Part shown: piece after piece, positions 58,373 to 64,000 of the stretch
Numbering within the stretch: position 1 is the first letter of the stretch
Layout of the letters: each line of letters begins with the position of its first letter
Assembly (NCBI GenBank): GCA_019113845.1
Contig: DXGQ01000013.1
Span: 1 to 64,000, forward strand
Direction: 5' to 3'
DNA length: 64,000 nucleotides
Source: Candidatus Anaerobutyricum avicola
GTDB lineage: Bacteria > Bacillota > Clostridia > Lachnospirales > Lachnospiraceae
Notes under the pieces: model-generated
Seen by the model: only the letters and a program-made list of their open reading frames with translations
What the model was told of the DNA's origin: nothing
The model's database searches: none
Translations under genes and position numbers: made by a program

Positions 58373-61300
58373 TTATCTTATTTTTGCTCTGCCGGACAGA
58401 CCTTTTTTCTTCAAAATCTTCCGATAAGATTTCAGGCTCTTTTTTGGGACTTTCACTGTAAGCTTTCCGTAGTTTTTACTTCCTGCTTTCGTAAATGCCT
58501 TGGCTCCTACCGTTTTCGCTTTCAGCTTCCTTGTCTTGATCGTAATCTTTTTCAGATTCTGACAGCCAAAGAACGCTTTCTTTCCAATCTTCGTGATATT
58601 TTTGCCGATCACAACAGATTTCAGTTTTTTGTTGTTTTTAAACGCATTGTTGCCAATGGATGTCACTTTATGACGCACGCCATTTATAACGATTGTATCC
58701 GGCACTGTCACCGTCTTTTTATTTGGCGCTGTGAGATATTCTACCGTCTGTCCCGGCTGGATAATACGGCAGGTTTCTCCTGTGGCCGAATTACGCGCAA
58801 TGGCATTTGCCCGCAGAGTATTTTGCTGGCTGCCGGTATTACCGGATGTATGGTTTCCCTGACCGTCTGCGCCGGTTCCTGATGCGCCGCCGTTCTGACT
58901 ACCCGGTGTAGTGCCGGTTCCTCCCGGCTGGCTTCCACCACCCGGTGTAGTCGTTCCGCCACCTGGTGTTTCCGTATCGTCTGTTGGCTCACTGACAGCT
59001 GGTATGCTTTCTGTTTTTGTTACTCCACATCGCTCACAGGTGTACGTTTTTACACCATTGGTATCAGCAGTCGGTTCCTGTGTGACTCTTCCTGCATCCC
59101 ACTGATGTCCAAAAGATGAGATGATAGTTCCGTCCTTTACCTTCTGTCCACATATGGAACAAAATACATCACCAGTGTATCCATTCTCCGTGCAATCCGC
59201 TTTCTCTGCATTTCTGATCTCATACTGACTCTCATCTGCGTGCATACAAATAAGTTCTACTGTAACAACGAGAGTGAAATCTTCATAATTATCCGAGGAA
59301 ACAGTTACCTGTAATTTCGCTTTCTCTCCCAGAGTTCCCGGATTAACCTGATAAGAAAGCCGTCCATTTTCATCAACAAAAGTATCAAAAATCAGATTTT
59401 CCTGTCCGACGATATTTACATCCGAATGGAACTGCACCTGACCGCTGTTTTCCGGAAGTAATTCCCTTAAATCCACGACAGACGCTTCCTCTGCCGTTCC
59501 ATAATGAAAATCAAATCTGGAATCCAACTGCATCACCTCTTCTTCCGTCAGCGTTTTTTTCGCAACAGAAATTGAAACCTTCTTTTCTGTCTTATTGTAA
59601 TGATCGGTTTCCGAAGCTGTTACAACAATATTGGTCTGACCAGCTCCGACAATGGATACTGTGCCATTTCCTGATACAACAACTACATTTTCATCTTCAG
59701 AACGATAGCTGAGACTGCCGTCTCCCTGCGTAACTTCCGTATCCAGTGTAAAGTCTTCATCCCCGTACATTTTCTCATAAGATGCCGTTCCGGCTATCGT
59801 CTGCGGCAATTTCTGCAATGCACCAGCCGTGATATCACTGACTTTAAATCCCCATTCATTTCCGGCATTGTCGGAGACAAGCTGAATCTTCACGGTATCT
59901 CCCGGCACATACACAGTCTGTCCTGCCAGCTCCGTTCCGGTATACATGCCAACCTGTTCGCCGTCTGCACGGAAAATGTACAGATAATCGAAGTCTTCTT
60001 CTATATTTGTCCGCGCGTCAAAAGTTACCTGTAATCCTTCTGCCCCTTCCTGCGTATATACCCAGAAATCAGAACAATTATTCTCATAGTTGTGCGGGCT
60101 CTCCAGTTCTTCCGGCGCTGCCGCTATATGTGCAGAGTTCTTCACTGTCACATTGCAGGAACGTGTTACACCGCTGCCATCCTTCGCTGCCACTGTGATA
60201 ACTGCTGTACCCTTTTTATGCGCGCTTACCAGTCCGTTTTCATCCACAGATGCAATCTTTTCATCGGAAGAACTCCACCGCACACTCTTATCCGCCGCAT
60301 CAGACGGTGATACTCTTGCCGTCAGCTGATAAGTATCCAGCGCGTCCATTTCCAACGATTTTTTATCTAAAGATATCGATGTGACTGGCTGCACCACCGT
60401 CACGCTGCAGCTGGCAGAAACGCTGCCCACCTGCACTTTCACTGTCACTTCACCGACAGACTTTGCACTGATTTGTCCGCTGTCATCCACAGTCACCACA
60501 TCTGAATCGGATGATTTCCACATAACTTCGTCTGTAAAATCAGCCGGGGTCACAGTCATGACCAGCTTTCCTTGCTCACCCTTGTTCAGTTTCAACTCTG
60601 ACTGGCTCAGAGCAACTTTCTCTGCGTTGACCTCCTTATTCACAAACTTCATACCCTGCTCATTGGCAAAGGTCTCCGCATAAGTTCCCGCCACGCCGTA
60701 TACCGTCATCTTTGACGGATAGCTGAAGGCTGTGGCATCAATGCTCGTTGTGGCACGCGGAATCGTAATCTCCGTCAAAGCCACGCAGTTTTTAAATGCA
60801 TTAGCTCCCACTGTGGCTGTTCGATATGGAAGGACAATAGATTGCAGCACATCGCAGTGCTCAAAGGCAGAAGACGGAATAGAAATAATTCCTGTTCCCA
60901 GAGTAACATCGGTAAGAGCGTCGCAGTCGTAGAAGATGCTGGAACCGATGGATGTTACAGAATCAGGGATGATGATTGCGGCGAGGGAGTCGCAGTTGTA
61001 GAACACATTAGAACCCAAATTCATTTCAGAATTTGGAATCTTGATAGTTGTTAATGTCTCACAATCGCGAAAAGCTCCATCACCTATGGATTCTATAGAA
61101 TCAGGAAGAAGAATTTCTTTTAAAGCATCACAATTCATAAATGCTTCTTTTCCAAGTTGTTTTATTATCTCATTCCATTTGATATCCTTTAATGCGCTAC
61201 ATCCACTAAAAGCTTCTTTTCCCACTTTTGTTATCACTTCTGGAAAAGCAAATGATTCTAATTGTACACAATTTGTAAAAGTACCATCTGGAATATCAGA

Positions 61301-64000
61301 AATTGTATTATTCCATTCTACAGCTACTAAATTCGAAGAGTCGCTAAAAGACGATGTTCCAATCCGTGTAATATTATCTGGAAGCTCAATTTTAGATACA
61401 CCAGTTTCCTTAAATGAATATGTTCCTATTGAGGTTAACGTTGACGGGAAACTAACTGATTTTATATTTAAACATCCTGTAAAAGCTCTGTCTCCTATAG
61501 ACACAACACCTTCAGGTATCACCAACTCAACTGATTCACATATGCAATTTCCAAACAAATTTGCTGGAATATCTGTTATCCCCTCATCAAACGTTATAGA
61601 AGTAATACCTGAACATCCAGAAAAAGGATATTTCCAAAGTATCCCATGTGTATCTACATTTTTCAATGTTTTTGGTACATTAACTGTTTTTAATGACGTA
61701 CAATTTCTAAATGCATAATTCCCTATTGAATCCAAATATTTGGGTAATTTTACATCAGGTAGAGTACTACATCCATCAAATGCAGATGCACCAATCGAAG
61801 TTACACTATCTGGAATAGTAACGTTATTTAAGCTACTACATCCCGCAAAACTACGTTCACCTATTGATGTTACTGTATCTGGAATAATTATTTCTTTCAA
61901 TCCTGTACAATCACCAAATATCGCAGCAGGTATATTAGTGATTCCTTGCTCAAATTCAACCTCTTTTATTCCAGAACATCCCTGAAACGGATACCACCAA
62001 TTTGCTCCATATGTATCTACATTTTTCAATGTTTTGGGCACTTTTACGCTTTGCAAAGCAGTACAATTTAAAAATGCTCTATTTCCTAAAGTATCTAAAT
62101 TTTTTGACAATTTAAGTTCTATTAAATTTGTACACCCCGCAAAACTACGTTCTCCTATTGATGTTACTGTATCTGGAATAATTATTTCTTTCAATCCTGT
62201 ACAATCGCCGAATAATGCACCAGGTATATTGGTAATCCCTTGCTCAAATTCAACCTCTTTTATTCCAGAACATCCCTGAAACGGATACCACCAATTTGCT
62301 CCATATGTATCCACATTTTTCAATGTTTTAGGTACTTTTACGCTTTTCAAAGCAGTGCAATTTAAAAACGCTCTATTTCCTAAAGTATCTAAATTTTTTG
62401 ATAATTTAAGCTCTTTTAAATTTGTACATCCCGCAAAACTACGCTCTCCTATTGATGTTATCGTATCTGGAACTATTACTTCTTCTAAACCAGTATTTCC
62501 AAACAATGCACCTGGAATTGCCGTGGCATCATCATCAAATGACACCTTTTTTAATCCTGAACATCCACTAAACGGATAACGCCAATTCCACCCATAAGTA
62601 TCTATGTTTGTTAACGTTTTTGGCACATGAATTGATGAAATAGAAACACAATTCCTAAATGCCCAATTTCCTATACTTGTTAAATTATTTGACAATTTAA
62701 CTTCACTTAAATTGGAACAACCGCTAAATGCTGAACTTCCAATCGATGTCACCGTATCCGGTATCACCACCGAATACAATCCTTCCCTATTCGCAAAAGC
62801 GCTACCTCCTATCCCCACCACTGTATGTCCATCAATCTCCGATGGTATTACTAACGCTGACGCACACCCGGTGTAACCGGTAATCGTCGCGTTGCCGTCG
62901 TCGTCGGTGGTATAGGTGAAGACCGGAACGAGAGTTCCACTGTCGTCCAGGCCGTAGCCACCCCAGGCGCTTCCATAGCGGGAATTCCACCTGGTGAAGT
63001 AGCCGTTAGCATATTCCCAGTTTCTGGTACATGGATAAGTCAGTTTTCCATCCTCGAAATGGTAGACCACTCGTACAGGACTGTTCTGCAAATTGTAGAT
63101 ATCGTAGGACTGACTGAACGTTTTCTTCGTAAAACCGAAGTCCAGTCCTGCATTGGCACCGACAGAAGCATACATCCACGAGGAGACGGTCATACAGGTA
63201 TTTGGCGTTTCCCCGTCGTTGAAAGTTTCAGATACCATTTGCGTTTTTGCGCCCATTTTGGCGTACAGGTTTCCGCTGACCATCGGAAGTTTGGTGAGAC
63301 CCACAGATGCGGTGACGCCGGCGGATAATTCTGTCCGGGACTGGATGGTAAAGCTCTTTTTCTGGAAGTTTTTCACCAGGCGGAATCCTCCGCTGTTGGA
63401 GTATTGAATTCCGGTTCGAAATCCGGTAGTGTAGGATAACGTCACTTCTCCGCTTACGCTGTAATCGACGGATACTCTAATAACACCAACATAAGCCACA
63501 GGGATATTAACGAGATCTATTGATCCATTTCCCATGGAACCGGTTGAAACTGTACCAGTGAAAGTGGCATCTCCATTGGCTTTTACGTAAGCTTCCCTGT
63601 CCGCTATGCTCACCTTATAATCTACAGATACCTCAGACAACGTACAGGTTATGGTAAAGGAAGCGCCAGAGCTTAATTTAATGGTTTTGGAAGCTTTTAT
63701 TGCGTCGATATTTTTTGTTCCTGCGATGCGGGCGCTTTTGTACATTTTCCCGTCTTCGTAGGCCTGTGCTTCTGTACCTCCTTCGATGTAGATGATCTCT
63801 GTGTCTCCGATAGCTTCCGCTTCTGACAGATCGCCCACTTCAGTTCCCTGCGCATCCACGTCTTCTACAGCTTCGCTGAAATCCGCTTCCTGTGTGACGA
63901 TGACTGTATCCGCTCCGCTGACAGTAACTTCCTTCGCTGTATATACCTGTGCGTTTCCATCCACATAGACAGCAAATGTATTTCCTTGAACGATTGGCAC
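58373..64000 (-). CDS. Giant BspA-type leucine-rich-repeat surface protein (N-terminus beyond the window)
   Basis: At least 1875 residues; the frame is open at the window edge, so the signal peptide and start are not seen. In window numbering: a beta-rich N-terminal part to about 365; some 30 LRR_5 repeats of the type SxGxxAFxxCxxLxxVxIPxxVxxI to about 1120; two bacterial Ig-like (Big_2) domains (about 1125-1285, with DVVTVDDSGQISAKSVGEVTV); a CUB-like beta domain (about 1295-1400); further beta domains; a Cys-rich ICGQKVKDG/CERCGVTKTE region (about 1600-1660); a Gly/Pro/Thr linker; and a C-terminal LRR cap ending in basic KKKGLSGRAKIR. No LPxTG motif is present. It is probably a cell-surface adhesin. 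Confidence 0.9.
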   Translation of the reverse strand: MPIVQGNTFAVYVDGNAQVYTAKEVTVSGADTVIVTQEADFSEAVEDVDAQGTEVGDLSEAEAIGDTEIIYIEGGTEAQAYEDGKMYKSARIAGTKNIDAIKASKTIKLSSGASFTITCTLSEVSVDYKVSIADREAYVKANGDATFTGTVSTGSMGNGSIDLVNIPVAYVGVIRVSVDYSVSGEVTLSYTTGFRTGIQYSNSGGFRLVKNFQKKSFTIQSRTELSAGVTASVGLTKLPMVSGNLYAKMGAKTQMVSETFNDGETPNTCMTVSSWMYASVGANAGLDFGFTKKTFSQSYDIYNLQNSPVRVVYHFEDGKLTYPCTRNWEYANGYFTRWNSRYGSAWGGYGLDDSGTLVPVFTYTTDDDGNATITGYTGCASALVIPSEIDGHTVVGIGGSAFANREGLYSVVIPDTVTSIGSSAFSGCSNLSEVKLSNNLTSIGNWAFRNCVSISSIHVPKTLTNIDTYGWNWRYPFSGCSGLKKVSFDDDATAIPGALFGNTGLEEVIVPDTITSIGERSFAGCTNLKELKLSKNLDTLGNRAFLNCTALKSVKVPKTLKNVDTYGANWWYPFQGCSGIKEVEFEQGITNIPGALFGDCTGLKEIIIPDTVTSIGERSFAGCTNLIELKLSKNLDTLGNRAFLNCTALQSVKVPKTLKNVDTYGANWWYPFQGCSGIKEVEFEQGITNIPAAIFGDCTGLKEIIIPDTVTSIGERSFAGCSSLNNVTIPDSVTSIGASAFDGCSTLPDVKLPKYLDSIGNYAFRNCTSLKTVNVPKTLKNVDTHGILWKYPFSGCSGITSITFDEGITDIPANLFGNCICESVELVIPEGVVSIGDRAFTGCLNIKSVSFPSTLTSIGTYSFKETGVSKIELPDNITRIGTSSFSDSSNLVAVEWNNTISDIPDGTFTNCVQLESFAFPEVITKVGKEAFSGCSALKDIKWNEIIKQLGKEAFMNCDALKEILLPDSIESIGDGAFRDCETLTTIKIPNSEMNLGSNVFYNCDSLAAIIIPDSVTSIGSSIFYDCDALTDVTLGTGIISIPSSAFEHCDVLQSIVLPYRTATVGANAFKNCVALTEITIPRATTSIDATAFSYPSKMTVYGVAGTYAETFANEQGMKFVNKEVNAEKVALSQSELKLNKGEQGKLVMTVTPADFTDEVMWKSSDSDVVTVDDSGQISAKSVGEVTVKVQVGSVSASCSVTVVQPVTSISLDKKSLEMDALDTYQLTARVSPSDAADKSVRWSSSDEKIASVDENGLVSAHKKGTAVITVAAKDGSGVTRSCNVTVKNSAHIAAAPEELESPHNYENNCSDFWVYTQEGAEGLQVTFDARTNIEEDFDYLYIFRADGEQVGMYTGTELAGQTVYVPGDTVKIQLVSDNAGNEWGFKVSDITAGALQKLPQTIAGTASYEKMYGDEDFTLDTEVTQGDGSLSYRSEDENVVVVSGNGTVSIVGAGQTNIVVTASETDHYNKTEKKVSISVAKKTLTEEEVMQLDSRFDFHYGTAEEASVVDLRELLPENSGQVQFHSDVNIVGQENLIFDTFVDENGRLSYQVNPGTLGEKAKLQVTVSSDNYEDFTLVVTVELICMHADESQYEIRNAEKADCTENGYTGDVFCSICGQKVKDGTIISSFGHQWDAGRVTQEPTADTNGVKTYTCERCGVTKTESIPAVSEPTDDTETPGGGTTTPGGGSQPGGTGTTPGSQNGGASGTGADGQGNHTSGNTGSQQNTLRANAIARNSATGETCRIIQPGQTVEYLTAPNKKTVTVPDTIVINGVRHKVTSIGNNAFKNNKKLKSVVIGKNITKIGKKAFFGCQNLKKITIKTRKLKAKTVGAKAFTKAGSKNYGKLTVKVPKKSLKSYRKILKKKGLSGRAKIR
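61850..62440 (-). repeat. 294-bp near-identical direct repeats inside the LRR gene
   Basis: Blocks such as CCTGAAACGGATACCACCAA recur with an exact spacing of 294 bp (61981 and 62275). The surrounding 98 codons, equal to about four LRR units, encode nearly the same protein twice; a third, more diverged copy follows to about 62600. This looks like a recent tandem duplication, with unequal recombination as the likely source. The region 61050-62750 is AT-rich compared with the rest of the gene. Confidence 0.8.

Noticed and set aside
58373-64000. Repeats in the LRR gene as a mobile element
   Set aside because: They keep the reading frame and the LRR consensus, so they are protein repeats, not an insertion.

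Overview
The window is chromosomal DNA from a low-to-medium GC Firmicute, most probably a gut Lachnospiraceae (class Clostridia). The evidence is the gene order rpmE - DUF1385 - prmC - prfA, a nine-gene V-type ATPase operon, archaeal/eukaryotic-type prolyl-tRNA synthetase, an [FeFe] hydrogenase with a fused diaphorase partner, a BioY vitamin transporter and a very large BspA-type leucine-rich-repeat surface protein. Strong AGGAGG-type ribosome binding sites are the rule. I see no rRNA, tRNA or CRISPR array. Most genes are on the minus strand.

Layout. 1-1300: a small XRE regulator/membrane protein cassette flanked by two direct copies of a roughly 180-bp structured repeat. 1277-6190: hisC, then a translation cluster (prfA, prmC, DUF1385, rpmE). 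6250-8750: small regulators, a CpXC protein and bioY with a BirA operator. 9006-12640: two-gene [FeFe] hydrogenase operon. 12720-16690: fructose-bisphosphate aldolase, a cytosolic parvulin and a phosphohexomutase. 16700-26300: accessory genes (third copy of the repeat, MATE exporter with a cyclophilin-like lipoprotein, DUF3737, two decayed genes, aldo/keto reductase, DUF4405 membrane protein, flavodoxin lipoprotein, AAA/PD-(D/E)XK protein). 26469-26858: remnant of a sigma-54 gene. 27026-36225: V-ATPase operon (order of transcription H/G-C-I-K-F-E-A-B-D). 36268-41110: an AT-rich island with an AbrB/PIN toxin-antitoxin pair, a broken serine recombinase and a BcgI-like restriction-modification pair. 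41184-49149: proS, a pseudouridine synthase, an atypical response regulator and the pantothenate/CoA set panG-like, panB, panC, panD, coaBC. 49400-57283: HAD phosphatase, metK and murA, flavin reductase, HIT protein, a degenerate glycogen branching enzyme homologue and a tyrosine phosphatase. 57565-64000: a repetitive exported protein and the C-terminal 1875 residues of the LRR surface protein, which runs off the window.

How the parts connect. The pantothenate genes form a nearly complete route from ketoisovalerate and aspartate to 4'-phosphopantetheine; the DUF2520 protein is the natural candidate for the missing ketopantoate reductase. The hydrogenase pair couples NAD(P)H and ferredoxin-type electrons to H2, and the V-ATPase couples ATP to an ion gradient; both fit a fermentative anaerobe. 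The accessory stretches show repeated gene decay and acquisition.

The strongest unexplained signal is non-coding. A repeat with imperfect terminal inverted ends (CAGAYG ... CGTCTG) and a conserved internal stem occurs three times, plus a solitary end. Copies 2 and 3 and the solitary end lie directly downstream of minus-strand genes. A second kind of palindromic element lies inside the V-ATPase operon, just after the gene for the ring subunit K, and a related one lies between panC and panD. Coordinates and motifs were read by eye; no alignment or database search was run.
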